Assembly (NCBI GenBank): GCA_012064415.1
Contig: SSNU01000103.1
Location: 66,383 to 85,497 of the forward strand
Origin: Gyrodactylus bullatarudis
Lineage: Eukaryota > Platyhelminthes > Monogenea > Gyrodactylidea > Gyrodactylidae
DNA length: 19,115 nt
Direction of reading: 5' to 3'
In this document: one piece after another, positions 7,383-16,389 of the stretch
Layout of the letters: each line of letters begins with the position of its first letter
Position numbering within the stretch: the stretch's first letter is position 1
Notes under the pieces: model-generated
Database searches by the model: none
What the model was told of the DNA's origin: nothing
The model's input: only the letters and a program-made list of their open reading frames with translations
Program-made: the position numbers and the translations under genes

Positions 7383-7714
7383 TGCCAAGCGTTTCACAAA
7401 TAAGGCCTTTACTTCGGGCATACTCATCAGTGTGATACATGCCATATAAGTAAAAGTTTACAAAAATTGATATCCAACATTCATTGGTTGAAAATTATCT
7501 TATCCACTATGACGTTTTAGACTGTGAATTTGAACCTATTCTGGGGCCATCAATTCACAATGGACATCCCGACTTGATGTGTATCGATTACACCCGTGGC
7601 AAGAGGATGTCAATTTCGACTGGAATAATTTTTGAAAGTAAGCTAATATTATCATATTTTTCAAACTATATTTTACTATCAGAATCCAAACTGTCAGTGA
7701 AAAATATCCTCGAT
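7361..7714 (+). repeat. Circularly permuted repeat, left copy (order Y-X)
   Basis: A 354-bp unit: block Y (7361-7489) then block X (7486-7714), sharing the 4 bases GGTT at the join. The same blocks occur on the minus strand at 8049-8406 in the order X then Y. Block lengths are equal (Y 129, X 229) and I see only two base differences in all. X encodes a frame including VENYLIHYDVLDCEFEPILG and NGHPDLMCIDYTRGK; in this copy it has lost its upstream context and ATG. The right end lies at a hairpin (7712-7738). Confidence 0.9.
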
Positions 7715-7738
7715 CGGCAAACAGTGACTATGCCGATC
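7712..7738. repeat. 8-bp inverted repeat at the repeat boundary
   Basis: GATCGGCA (7712-7719) and TGCCGATC (7731-7738) are perfect inverted copies around an 11-base loop. Block X of the permuted repeat ends inside the first arm, so the breakpoint coincides with a potential cruciform. Confidence 0.8.
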
Positions 7739-7886
7739 CAATTGGTCAGTAATACAAATTGGATACCCTATTGGCTCAAAACAAATGAATAATCGCTATT
7801 GGTCAAGACTATCTTTATATGCTCTTGTATTATGTATATATATAACTTCTAAGTCGGTGTAAGGTCTGAAGAGAGCCGACGAAAAT
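7738..7886 (+). promoter_or_regulatory. Promoter/leader module, copy C (multiple CCAAT boxes)
   Basis: Four inverted CCAAT boxes (ATTGG at 7741, 7758, 7770, 7798) stand upstream of a TATA-like run (TATGTATATATATAACTT, ~7831-7848). The conserved leader follows (AGTCGGTGTAAGGTCTGAAG, then AGAGCCGACGAAAATAAA). The first ATG downstream is at 7916. Repeated CCAAT plus TATA is typical of strong RNA polymerase II promoters. The leader is conserved in copies A and B; activity has not been shown. Confidence 0.55.
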
Positions 7887-7915
7887 AAAATAACTTCGTC
7901 GTTCTAACCACCAGC

Positions 7916-8023
7916 ATGACCATTAGTCAGCACCCTCAGAATATCTTCGAGGAAATTAGGCAATTGATGTCTCAAAATTGTTTAAATGTTAAAAATACTG
8001 ATGAGTCCTGGAAACAGGAATAA
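7916..8023 (+). CDS. Small ORF of unknown function, NIFEEIRQLMS peptide
   Basis: The first ATG after the copy C promoter module opens a 35-codon frame beginning MTISQHPQNIFEEIRQLMSQ and ending SWKQE, then TAA. The core NIFE(E/K)IRQLMS is also encoded by copy A on the other strand with different codons, so the peptide sequence seems to have been selected. It has no signal peptide or membrane segment. It may be a first exon whose remainder is lost, since the reading frame stops close to the boundary of the permuted repeat at 8049. No GT donor is convincing before the stop. I do not recognise a family. Confidence 0.4.
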   Translation: MTISQHPQNIFEEIRQLMSQNCLNVKNTDESWKQE

Positions 8024-8048
8024 ACCAATCAAAAATGAATATTTCCGA

Positions 8049-8406
8049 AACCAATGAATGTTGGATATCAATTTTTGTAAACTTTTACTTATATGGCATG
8101 TATCACACTGATGAGTATGCCCGAAATAAAGGCCTTATTTGTGAAACGCTTGGCATCATCTTCTTAATTTTTTACAAATCGAGGATATTTTTCACTGACA
8201 GTTTGGATTCTGAAAGTAAAATATAGTTTGAAAAATATGATAATATTAGCTTACTTTCAAAAATTATTCCAGTCGAAATTGACATCCTCTTGCCACGGGT
8301 GTAATCGATACACATCAAGTCGGGATGTCCATTGTGAATTGATGGCCCCAGAATAGGTTCAAATTCACAGTCTAAAACGTCATAGTGGATAAGATAATTT
8401 TCAACC
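8049..8406 (-). repeat. Circularly permuted repeat, right copy (order X-Y on minus)
   Basis: On the minus strand, X (8406-8178) is followed directly by Y (8177-8049), the reverse of the order in 7361-7714. The GGTT tetranucleotide sits at both outer ends of this copy and only once, at the X/Y join, in the left copy. That is what is expected if this segment was circularised through GGTT microhomology. Confidence 0.9.
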
Positions 8407-8462
8407 GCGATATTTATTGCCCCTTCATTATTAAAGAAGATAATTTCATGTATCGTGAACAT
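8172..8462 (-). CDS. Unrecognised ORF, possibly with a 45-nt intron
   Basis: A 96-codon frame from ATG at 8462, containing NNEGAINIAVENYLIHYDVL, CEFEPILGPSIHNGHPDLMC, IDYTRGKRMSISTGIIFE and finally SVKNILDL. Within it, GTAAGC (donor at 8254) and TTTTACTTTCAG (acceptor ending 8210) delimit a 45-nt, frame-preserving candidate intron; spliced, the protein reads IIFEKSKLSVKNILDL at its end. Most of the frame lies in block X of the permuted repeat and is also present at 7486-7714 without the start. Composition looks protein-like, but I recognise no domain and cannot exclude an upstream exon or chance. It could be a captured host-gene fragment. Confidence 0.35.
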   Translation of the reverse strand: MFTIHEIIFFNNEGAINIAVENYLIHYDVLDCEFEPILGPSIHNGHPDLMCIDYTRGKRMSISTGIIFESKLILSYFSNYILLSESKLSVKNILDL

Positions 8463-9628
8463 GGTTCAGTTATGCCAGGAAAAAATCTATCGAATTATTT
8501 TTTAGAAAACCCCGATGTGGTATCAATCAATCATTTGGGACGTCTCCTGTTGTGTTTATCACATTTGGAGTTACGTTATAGCCCTATGTTTTTTCAGTGT
8601 AGACAAGAAAAATTCTACACCATTACCTGCAATTTCGTTACCTAATAACATGGAAAAATTAGAATTTTTTTGGACTTGAAATTTGATTAAATTTTATTAT
8701 CACGTATAGTTCAATACAGTCTTTTAGTTTCTCATAAAATTAAATTGATATTAATCACATGATAGTTGAATAAGGCTCACATTTGCGTCGATAAATCTGG
8801 ATTTTTCATTGAATGAAAAATATTCCTGGTATAGTACTCTAGTATCAGCTCCAAGCTACAGATTAAATATTTCATTCATCTTACTTGTGGGACAACTAAT
8901 AAATAGTAATGATAAGAAAATAGAAAGAACCTTATTTTATCAATATGTTGATCAATAATTTTGACACAATTTAAAAACTTTAATAAAAATGACTAAATCG
9001 ACTACACAGTCTATCAGAAAATGCTATATTTATGACCTCAAATTATATGCCCTTGAAAAATTAATCTAAAATAATAAAAAATATAAACTAAGATTTTAGT
9101 TTTTTAGGTCATAGTATTTGACTTAACTAGTAATTATGAAATTTATCATTATAAGGAGTTAAATATTTATTGAAAAATACGTATTTCACCAGGTTTCTTC
9201 AGACTCAATTCCTGGGTTTAAGTTAATAATTTTAAAGTTAATAATATGATGACATACAAATGAAGGTTTTATTTAAAACAACAAGGTTATTCAAATTTCA
9301 TCTCAAGGATAAAGCAGAAAAAACCCGAAAATCAAACCTCATTTACAGTTTTGAAGCATCATATGGACACAAAAATGTTGAAAAAGCCCAAAGAGAAATG
9401 AAATAGAATCAATAAGCAGCTAAATCAGGAATAGCCTTATAAAGAAACATCTAAATAGATGCGGTTGTCTTGCAGATGAAAATAATTTAAAAAGTATCAA
9501 CAAAAATCCAAAGAATGATTCAATAGACCTAAAAAAAGAAAAAAAAAATTTTCATAATTGGAGAGGATCCAAATTTTGGTAAACAGAAAAATCATGTACA
9601 CACATTACAATTCCCGGAGAAACCGATT
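8463..9628. other. AT-rich stretch, no recognised gene
   Basis: An open plus-strand frame covers 8385-8645 (with HGSVMPGKNLSNYFLENPDV in the middle), but half of it is antisense to the ORF at 8172-8462 and it matches nothing I know. The rest is AT-rich with homopolymer runs (for example around 9535) and dense stops. Confidence 0.35.
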
Positions 9629-9771
9629 TTATTGGTCAAAATTCAATATATATTAACATGCTGCACAGACTATACAGGGCATAAATCATGCAACAACAAG
9701 GTAATAGGATTCAAGCATGCTAAATTCTCTGTTAATTTTCTGATTTTGATTGAGTCTTTATCCTTTCAATG
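9629..9771 (+). pseudogene. Possible very degraded PLE GIY-YIG fragment
   Basis: One frame reads KIQYILTCCTDYTGHKSC followed by FKHAKFSVN. The arrangement Y-x-x-x-C-C-x-x-D-Y-x-G-H recalls the PLE connector (YKFKCPCKEEYIGHT in the large ORF here). A few bases upstream another frame has SCTHITIP, faintly like the pre-endonuclease linker. No other PLE motif is visible, so this is a weak call. Confidence 0.28.
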
Positions 9772-10925
9772 ACTAACTTTCAAAATTCAATAATATTACC
9801 TATAAAATATGTGTAAATTTAATAACTTTGATACACATAGTATTAAGATTTATGGCTTTATAACTTTGATCTGGATAACGAAAAATTATTTTTCATAAAA
9901 TTTCTTATTCATTGGGAAAAACATTCCTCTAGAAAACATATATACTCTTATGACTTTTCGAGGCCCTAGTTATATTCACTGAGATTATAACTGTATGCTG
10001 ATAAGTTAGAAATAAAAATATTCTCAAAATGGGAAGATTTCGAGAAAAATTGAAAATTTTCGTTATACCGAATTTCAGGTTGCTAAAAGAATTAAAGCTC
10101 GCTTTTAAATTTCGAATGGAAATAATCTCAACGTTCAACTTATTTTTGATGGAAATCCCACAAAATCTAAAAAAAGAAATTATTCTTTAAATAGCTTGTT
10201 TATCAAAATTATTATTATTCTTGACAAAATTTTCAAAGTTTCTAATTTTTAATCGAAGTCTTTTCATATTCTAGTGGATTTTGTCTAATTTACACATCTA
10301 AATTTCGCATCGAATATTCATCACAAAGTAGTGAGAAGAATTGATCTCACGTTATTCGATCACTAAATTCAACAATGATTATGATTAACCTTCCTTGAGT
10401 TTACAAAAGCTTTTAGTTAAAAACTAATAATTCGAATTTTAATAACACGGCGTGTAACTTTTATCTTTCAATCTGTTGATACAAAAATGAACTTGAATGA
10501 TTTTGATCTGAGATTTGACACACGGTCTGAATTTGGTGAGAATTTTTGAAATTAATTAATTACCTTACAACCGGGTTTCATTAAATAGAACACTAAATTC
10601 TGCATCGATTATATGTGCACCGTTCAATTTTGTGAATTTTCTTTAATAAATTTCAATGATTTCAATTTCTTGATTTGATTTTGAGCGCAGAATTTATCTT
10701 TCTCCCTCAGTTCCATACATCAAATTTCGGATCGGGATATTCAGGATTATTTTCAGTTTATTTTGGGATCAGCAGATCAAAATAAAAGTGTAATAATTAA
10801 ACAATAGGTTATCATAGTTTAATATATCAAATCATTTTAAATGATATATCCATAATTTCAAATTCTTGAAAATTATTCTTATCATTTTTATAATATAATT
10901 TATTGAAACTTAGGTCAATATTTGA
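9772..10925. other. AT-rich stretch, nothing recognised
   Basis: No coding remnant, RNA gene or ordered repeat that I can support. The open minus-strand frame at 9929-10138 shows no family feature. Confidence 0.4.
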
Positions 10926-11400
10926 ATTCTCAGCCATGGTCATCCAAAGAAGAGTAAGAATGATATCATCAATATTATCTTCTTACTAAGATTTAATTTT
11001 TCCAAACTAAAATTTACGTTCGAGGAGGGTATTAATGATATCATAAAATATCTAGATTTAAGTCTAACTTTAAAGGATAACAAAATCTCTAAATCGATAT
11101 ATAGAAAACCTTGTAATAAAAATATACTGTTAAATTTCAAAAGTAACACACCTATCTTATGCAAAGAAAATGTGGTTCGTGGTGAAAACTTGAGAACATT
11201 ACGTCTCACAGATAAAGAACATTGGGATGTGGAACTTAGTGATTTAACTGTTATTTTAAATAAAAATAGTTATCCTACAAAAATGATCGATAGAATTATT
11301 TTTAATAATTTTTATTAACCTAAAATAATCAAAAATCAAAATTTAGACATTAAAAAAATCATTTTTTTAGAACATAGTCCACTTAATATTTTGTTATCTA
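10926..11400 (+). pseudogene. Penelope-like family 2: end of RT and thumb
   Basis: An open frame without a suitable ATG reads FSKLKFTFEEGINDIIKYLD, then LSLTLKDNKISKSIYRKP, and later NKNSYPTKMIDRIIFNNFY before a TAA at 11316-11318. These align with the large PLE ORF: FTMEKEEENGLPFLEIYMKR, GTISRSIHRK and SNNYPRQFILNN. This is the tail of RT palm (motif D/E region) and the thumb. After the stop the same frame continues with KIIFLEHSPLNILLSK, the linker toward the endonuclease. Palm motifs A-C are missing upstream, so this is a 5'-truncated copy, as is usual for PLEs. The endonuclease follows at 11663 after a repeat insert. Confidence 0.78.
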
Positions 11401-11662
11401 AAACAAATGGATAGACCATTTCCTATTTTCATAAGCAAATGGATATACCAGACTTAATTTCATAAACAAATGTATGTTTCACATTAACCCCAAAAGCAAG
11501 TGGACAAGCCTTTGTATATTTCATGAGCAAATGGACACATCGTTGCGTATTTTATTAACAAATGGAAATTCCTCATTTAAAAATATATATTGGTCCACAT
11601 AAATAGGAGTTGTGTATCCATTTGTTTTTTTGTAAAATATGAAAATGGTCCATTCGTTTTTT
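11401..11662. repeat. ~32-bp degenerate tandem repeat with inverted copies, inserted in the PLE
   Basis: Six diverged units with consensus near A(A/G)CAAATGGA..... ending in TATTTCAT start at about 11401, 11433, 11464, 11493, 11525 and 11557. Two further copies lie inverted at ~11613-11632 and ~11634-11662. The outermost units pair as imperfect terminal inverted repeats (AAACAAATGGATAGACCATT against AAACGAATGGACCATT). The block splits the family 2 PLE linker from its GIY-YIG domain, so it looks like a small inserted foldback-type or satellite element. I could not define a target duplication. Confidence 0.6.
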
Positions 11663-12072
11663 TAATTATCCCAAAAAATAACTTTGATAATATAAGTCTT
11701 GTTGATAAAATTACCAAAAATGAAAATAACATTCTGGAAGGCTGTGGTATCTATAAATTAAAATGTAGCTGTGATAAAAGTTACATTGGTCAAACTGGTA
11801 GAAATTTTAAGACAAGAATAAAAAAACATAAAAACACTATTTTAAGAAATGATAATAAGTCACATATTTTTCAACATGTTCTTAACAATAATAGACATAA
11901 AATCAATTTTGAGGAGGTTAAAATTATTAGTGTACAAAAAAACTTTAGAAAGAGGTTAATTCATGAAGCTCTTGAAATTGGCAATAAAGATTCTTTTAAT
12001 GGAAATGTTGGTGAAGTGAACATTGAGCAGTGTTGGATTCAGCTTTTTGGCAAAAGAAGGAAGTTAAATTAA
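11663..12072 (+). pseudogene. Penelope-like family 2: GIY-YIG endonuclease
   Basis: Part of an open frame (ATG at 11590 lies in the repeat insert and is not native). The PLE part reads NNFDNISLVDKITKNENNIL, then GIYKLKCSCDKSYIGQTGRN. GIY and YIG triads are intact, with the Arg (FKTRI), connector cysteines C-x-C, downstream His (SHIFQHV) and candidate catalytic Glu (HEALEI). The frame ends KRRKLN, TAA at 12070-12072. This family's tail (GNVGEVNIEQCWIQLFGKRR) differs from family 1 and lacks the Ser/Gln-rich extension. The endonuclease domain is open throughout, but its RT is truncated, so the element is dead. The copy at 3325-3560 is the nearest relative in the window. Confidence 0.85.
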
Positions 12073-12088
12073 ATCTGATGAAAAATAA

Positions 12089-13511
12089 TATCCCCTTTTC
12101 TTTTCTCAGAACTCTTAAATAAATTCAATATTCTCCAGGATAACACGATAACTTACAAACATATCGCTGAATGTATCCCCCCGTGACTAGTTTGAAAAAA
12201 ACTGGCAGAGCATTTAGAAATAAACTAGAAATATAATTTTTTGGAATCACCTAAGCACCTATAACGAAATACCTGCAAATAAAAGTTATAATTACAGGTT
12301 TTGCACATAATTTCATTTTTACTCAATGATAAAAACTTACTCATCTTGTACAAATCTTAAATCGAATAAAATAGTTTATCAATCCTTACAACTAATACGG
12401 ATGAAATATAAAATTTTTATCTAGAATTTCAAACAAACAAAAAAATGTGAAGCTTAGAAGATTTGAATGCTCCTCTGTACAGAAATAATAGGCCCAAAAT
12501 ATCCTTATTTTGTGAGCTATCAACCAACTATTGAATACAAATAAAAAGCTAACAATAGTCACTACATGCCAATCAACGAAACAGAGAAAGCCTATCAGAT
12601 TATTTCTTTTAATTCTTTGTTTTTAGTATGAATTTAAATGTAAGAGACTGTTTAGTATGCCTAAAATGAAGCGCTTATTCCACTAATTTTCGTTTTTTTT
12701 AAAGTAAGTCAACGTTCCGCCTCCTATACTATTGAGAATGTAAAATAGGATCCTATGTGTCTTAGGGAGAAAGTATAATCTAGAAACAATAGTTTTTCTT
12801 GATTATTGTGATGCTATCTAATATCCTTCTTCTGTGTGAATATTTTGCTATTTCCTAGATTTCTTTTTCCTCATCATATCACTTTTTTCGAATTTTATTG
12901 CGGCTGGAAGAAAAATAGAAAGAGTTTTAATATCTCAAGACACCTAGAACAATGCGCCAGGCTACTGAAGAAAATTTCAGAATTTTATACAAATTCCCAG
13001 ATTACAAACAAATGCATCTTTAAAACCGAGAAAAGCTCTTAATCATGAAAGAGGATCCCAAATGCATTCATAAAACCATATACGTGACTTGCAACTAACT
13101 TGGCCCAATTGATTTTTATTTTTTATTTTCTATAATTAAACAAGGAAGTTTACCTCTACAACTTAGTAATTTCATTAAATTTTTTTCAATATCATATACT
13201 TTCACATATGTCAGACCAAGATTAATGATTGATAAGACCCTGTGAAATACATATTTCTTTTTAAGTTCTTTTATCAACATCCAATAATAAATTACTCTAT
13301 GGGACATATATGTAAGTATACGTGAATACTTAATCCAAAATAATAACTGCATTTCTGTGTGATACCATTGATCCCAACATTCAAATATTCTAGGAAATGT
13401 ATAATTTAATATATTAATGTTTTAATGGAATGAATCACGTTTCTATCTAAATTTAACGTCTTCTTTCTTTGATTATACAACGAAAATTAAGCATCAATAA
13501 TTTTTTGAAAA
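12089..13511. other. AT-rich stretch, no recognised gene
   Basis: It starts with the family 2 PLE 3' UTR. Short open frames at 12836-13042 (plus) and 13116-13352 (minus) show no family motif. No RNA gene seen. Confidence 0.4.
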
Positions 13512-13529
13512 TTAAACCTCTCGTTATCG

Positions 13530-13547
13530 GAGGTCGTATACGACCTC
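13530..13547. repeat. Palindrome GAGGTCGTATACGACCTC near piggyBac left end
   Basis: A perfect 18-bp palindrome, 14 bases after a TTAA (13512-13515), the target site used by piggyBac elements. Its first 16 bases recur at 13857-13872. Such palindromes near a piggyBac end are plausible transposase-binding sites; the exact left end of the element is not proven. Confidence 0.6.
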
Positions 13548-13856
13548 ACTTGAATTTTAATAAAGTATACTTAGTTATTATGAAATAGATAATTCATTCT
13601 GTAACTACGGTTCATTATCTATCTAATGAATGGTAATTTGTGAAATATAATTACTAATTAGTCCCTTTTTCTGAATTTCATTTTGATCCTAAGATGTCAA
13701 TATTTTGGCTCAGTTACTGGCCTAATTATCTTCCCAGATACTCATCAAATTCATTAGATTTTTTTTGTATTATAATCATCAATAGTTCAACTACATGAAT
13801 CTATTCTGTACACTTGAATATGATTGGTTTCGTAGAAATTATTTCGGCTTTAAATT

Positions 13857-13872
13857 GAGGTCGTATACGACC
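13857..13872. repeat. Second copy of the GAGGTCGTATACGACC motif
   Basis: A 16-base repeat of 13530-13545, 327 bp downstream and 18 bp before the transposase ATG. It contains the 14-bp palindrome GGTCGTATACGACC. Confidence 0.65.
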
Positions 13873-13889
13873 GATCGGTACTCAACGAT

Positions 13890-15463
13890 ATGGAAAGTGA
13901 ATTTGATATAAGGAAAACAAGAAATGGCACAATTTATTCATTAACTCTGATTCCAAATCCAGATCAGCTATTGAATTAGAAGATGACAAAGAGACTGATT
14001 ATACCAGAGATGATCATTTTGAGATCTATTCTGATGATCCTGATTCAAGTCTGCTGATTTTTGATAGAACTAATGCTGTTCCAAGCATTGATATGAGAGA
14101 CACAAGGAATCACCCAAAAATTGAATTGGATTTTACTGCGAACTTCGATAATTCACAAAAAACAATTTTGTATTATTTTAACCAATTTTTCTTTGCAGAA
14201 ATGATTTCAACATGTATGCTACTCAAAATTGTCGAACTCTTGGAGGCAGTACTCATGAAGCCAAAATATACATTGCTGTTTTATTAAAAATGGGAATAAT
14301 TTAATTACCTAGATTCGGCATGTATTGGTCAGATGAAACAAGAGTTGTGTCAATCTCTAATATGATTTCAAGAAACCGTTTTTATGAATAGCAATAAAAT
14401 CTTCATTTTTCTGATAATAGTCAGATTGATTTATCTGATCGGCTATATAAGATTCGAGAAATTTTCCGGAAAAATTGCAATTCAGAAACTCATCAGTCTC
14501 AAGCCCAATCTGTTGATGAACAAATGATTCCGTTCAAGGGAGGATCACGTTTAAAGCAGTATTTACCTTGTAAACCAACGAAATGGGGCATAAAAGTTTT
14601 TTCTAGAAACGGAGATAACAGATTCATGCATGATTTTTTTCATTTATGATGGAAAATTCCCAGATCTTGATAATTCATGTGGTATGTCATCAGAAGATTA
14701 TGTACTGAAAGTGCGCCAAAATTTGCCACAACACAAGAATCATATTATATGTTTTGATAATTGTTTTACCAGTATCCCTCTACAGAAGTCTTTGTTAGCA
14801 AGAGGAATTCGTAGCACCGGCACCGTCAGATCAAATGGTCTTAAAATTTTAGGAAAAGAATTACTGACTGAGAAAGAACTCAAACAAAAAGGTCTTGGCT
14901 CCTTTGATCTTCTATATTCGTTCTCAGAAAGACTGTTTCTTCTGCGCTGGTTTGATAATCGAGCTGTTAACATTTCATCAACATTTGCATCGAGTGAACC
15001 AATAGCCATTAAGAAAAAATGGCCTTCAAAATCAAAAAAAGTCGAAGATATCCAAGTTCCTTTCATGGTGCAAAATTACAACAGGTGAATGAAAGCTGTT
15101 GATCTTTTTGATAGCTATCAAGTTTTGTATAGACTAGACCATAGATCTAGAAATTGGTATTCAAGCAAATACAAATCGATTTTAAATTCTGCATTCATAA
15201 ATTCTTGGCTTATCTATAAAAGAAATAGTAGCCACCATCAACCCATGGATCTTCTGGCATTTCAGCTCAAATTGTCAAATGAATTAGTGGACGATGCCAA
15301 ATTTGAATCTAGGAAAAGAAGATTGGAAATAGATCCTAGAAATAATTTAAGACCTCCACTTAAATCTTACAAAGAAAAGGCTGAAGAAATTCTCAATCTT
15401 TCAAATGGAACTATAGAACCTGATTTGAACCATCTAGCCATGAAAGGTTGGAAGGTTGGATAA
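13890..15463 (+). pseudogene. piggyBac-type transposase, inactivated
   Basis: From the ATG at 13890 the frames read an acidic N-terminus (ELEDDKETDYTRDDHFEIYS), then QKTILYYFNQFFFAEM. A frame change near 14197 leads to TLGGSTHEAKIYIAVLLKMG, MYWSDETRVVSISNMISRNR, LHFSDN and SVDEQMIPFKGGSRLKQYLP. A second change near 14630 leads to IICFDNCFTSIPL, then RWFDNRAVNISSTF, and, after a TGA at 15086-15088, MKAVDLFDSYQ up to a stop at 15461-15463. Catalytic-type aspartates are visible in SVDEQ, CFDNCF and RWFDNR, as in DDE_Tnp_1_7. Length to the end, ~524 codons, is near family size (about 550-600). Two frameshifts and at least four in-frame stops (KMGII*LP, FYE*Q*NLHF, YNR*MKAVD) make it dead. A cysteine-rich C-terminal finger is not seen. 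Confidence 0.9.
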
Positions 15464-15997
15464 AACGAGCGTTAATTTTAGCAATGATCGTTAAATTTCG
15501 CCGGTTCTCTTAAGACTTTACCCTGGTTAACAGTAAAATTACTACGATGCATTAACTTGAAAATTCAGTGAAAATGGGAAATGATTTTGATTTTTTCCAT
15601 TTTCACTGGTTTTTCCCTGAAATCAAGTGTATTAACAATTCCAGATATATGCTACATTATTAATTGTATTTTTATATTTTAAAATTTGATATTCATTGAT
15701 TGTTATTTCTGGCTATAAGAGATGACCCAAATAAGACTTAAATTTTTTTGGCCTGTAAAAAAGTTGTTACCTTAACATCCTCATAAATTAATTCTTATTA
15801 ATTAGGTCTTAAGGGAGATTAATTTAGAAAAATTAGTTTTTTTTTAAATATGACTGAGGAAGTGAGTCTATCAAGAGTTGCAATTTGTTATCAAAATTCT
15901 TTTTTGAATTTTATCTCGTAAAGACATTCAGTGAAAAACTTTTAAAATTTGTACCTGGGTAAATAATATGGAATCTGATATTGTGTCCTCAACCTGA
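15464..15997. other. piggyBac 3' flank, no gene; one hairpin
   Basis: It contains a perfect 12-bp hairpin, CAGTGAAAATGG (15566-15577) with CCATTTTCACTG (15597-15608). I searched for a right terminal repeat matching the 13512-13547 end and found none. Several TTAA sites occur, as expected in AT-rich DNA, so the right end is undefined. Confidence 0.45.
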
Positions 15998-16363
15998 TCC
16001 TCTATTAACAAGAATGAATTTCTAAATTGTGCTATTAAACTAAATGAGCAAACAATTTTAAACATTATTCTAATTTATAGAAAACCTAATAATACAATTA
16101 GTGATGATTCCTCCTTAATAAACTCTGTGCATGATTCAGTAAATACAGGCAGTGAAATCATAATTCTCGGAGATCTCAACCTTCCTAACGAAAATTGGAA
16201 TGATCCCAATACTCTATTGGAAACATACCTCTATAGCTTAGGATTACATCAAAGAATATATACTCCAACCAGACTAAACAATATCCTTGATTGCATTTTA
16301 ACTGAACAAAATTCATTAATAAACTTTGATGTTCAAAAAATATTTCCAACTAAAGACCATTAA
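15998..16363 (+). pseudogene. LINE (CR1/Jockey-type) apurinic endonuclease, C-terminal part
   Basis: The frame reads ILNIILIYRKPNNTISDD, then IIILGDLNLPNENWND, LGLHQRIYTPTRLNNILDCI, and ends TKDH before a stop. These are the later motifs of the exonuclease/endonuclease/phosphatase domain of non-LTR retrotransposons: (I/V)YRPP, GDFN with catalytic Asp and Asn, PTR..N.LDL, and the terminal SDH whose His is catalytic (here KDH). The N-terminal half with the catalytic Glu is not upstream; a fragment of that kind lies instead at 17067-17288. No ATG at the true start. Confidence 0.85.
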
Positions 16364-16389
16364 GGAGTGTATGCCATGATAACTTCCAA

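Noticed and set aside
7484..7792. Plus-strand open frame as an independent gene
   Set aside because: It has no ATG at its start (TTG at the repeat join) and is the decapitated copy of the frame at 8172-8462, with a tail read from unrelated sequence.
8108..8140. Calling a functional hammerhead ribozyme
   Set aside because: The bases between CTGATGA and CGAAA cannot form stem II beyond one pair, and the mirrored copy has CGAAG.
10940..11209. Minus-strand ORF
   Set aside because: Antisense to the PLE thumb region, which has clear family motifs on the plus strand.
11401..11600. Short regularly spaced repeats resembling a CRISPR array
   Set aside because: Units are strongly diverged, contiguous rather than spacer-separated, partly inverted, and lie in a eukaryotic retroelement.
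12836..13042. Possible zinc-finger-like frame (WKKNRKSFNISRHLEQC)
   Set aside because: Only one partial Cys/His pairing and no neighbouring transposase; not supportable.
14740..15066. Minus-strand ORF within piggyBac
   Set aside because: Antisense shadow of the transposase; no family features.
15464..15560. piggyBac right terminal inverted repeat at a TTAA
   Set aside because: No sequence matches the reverse complement of the left-end region; TTAA alone is frequent in this AT-rich DNA.
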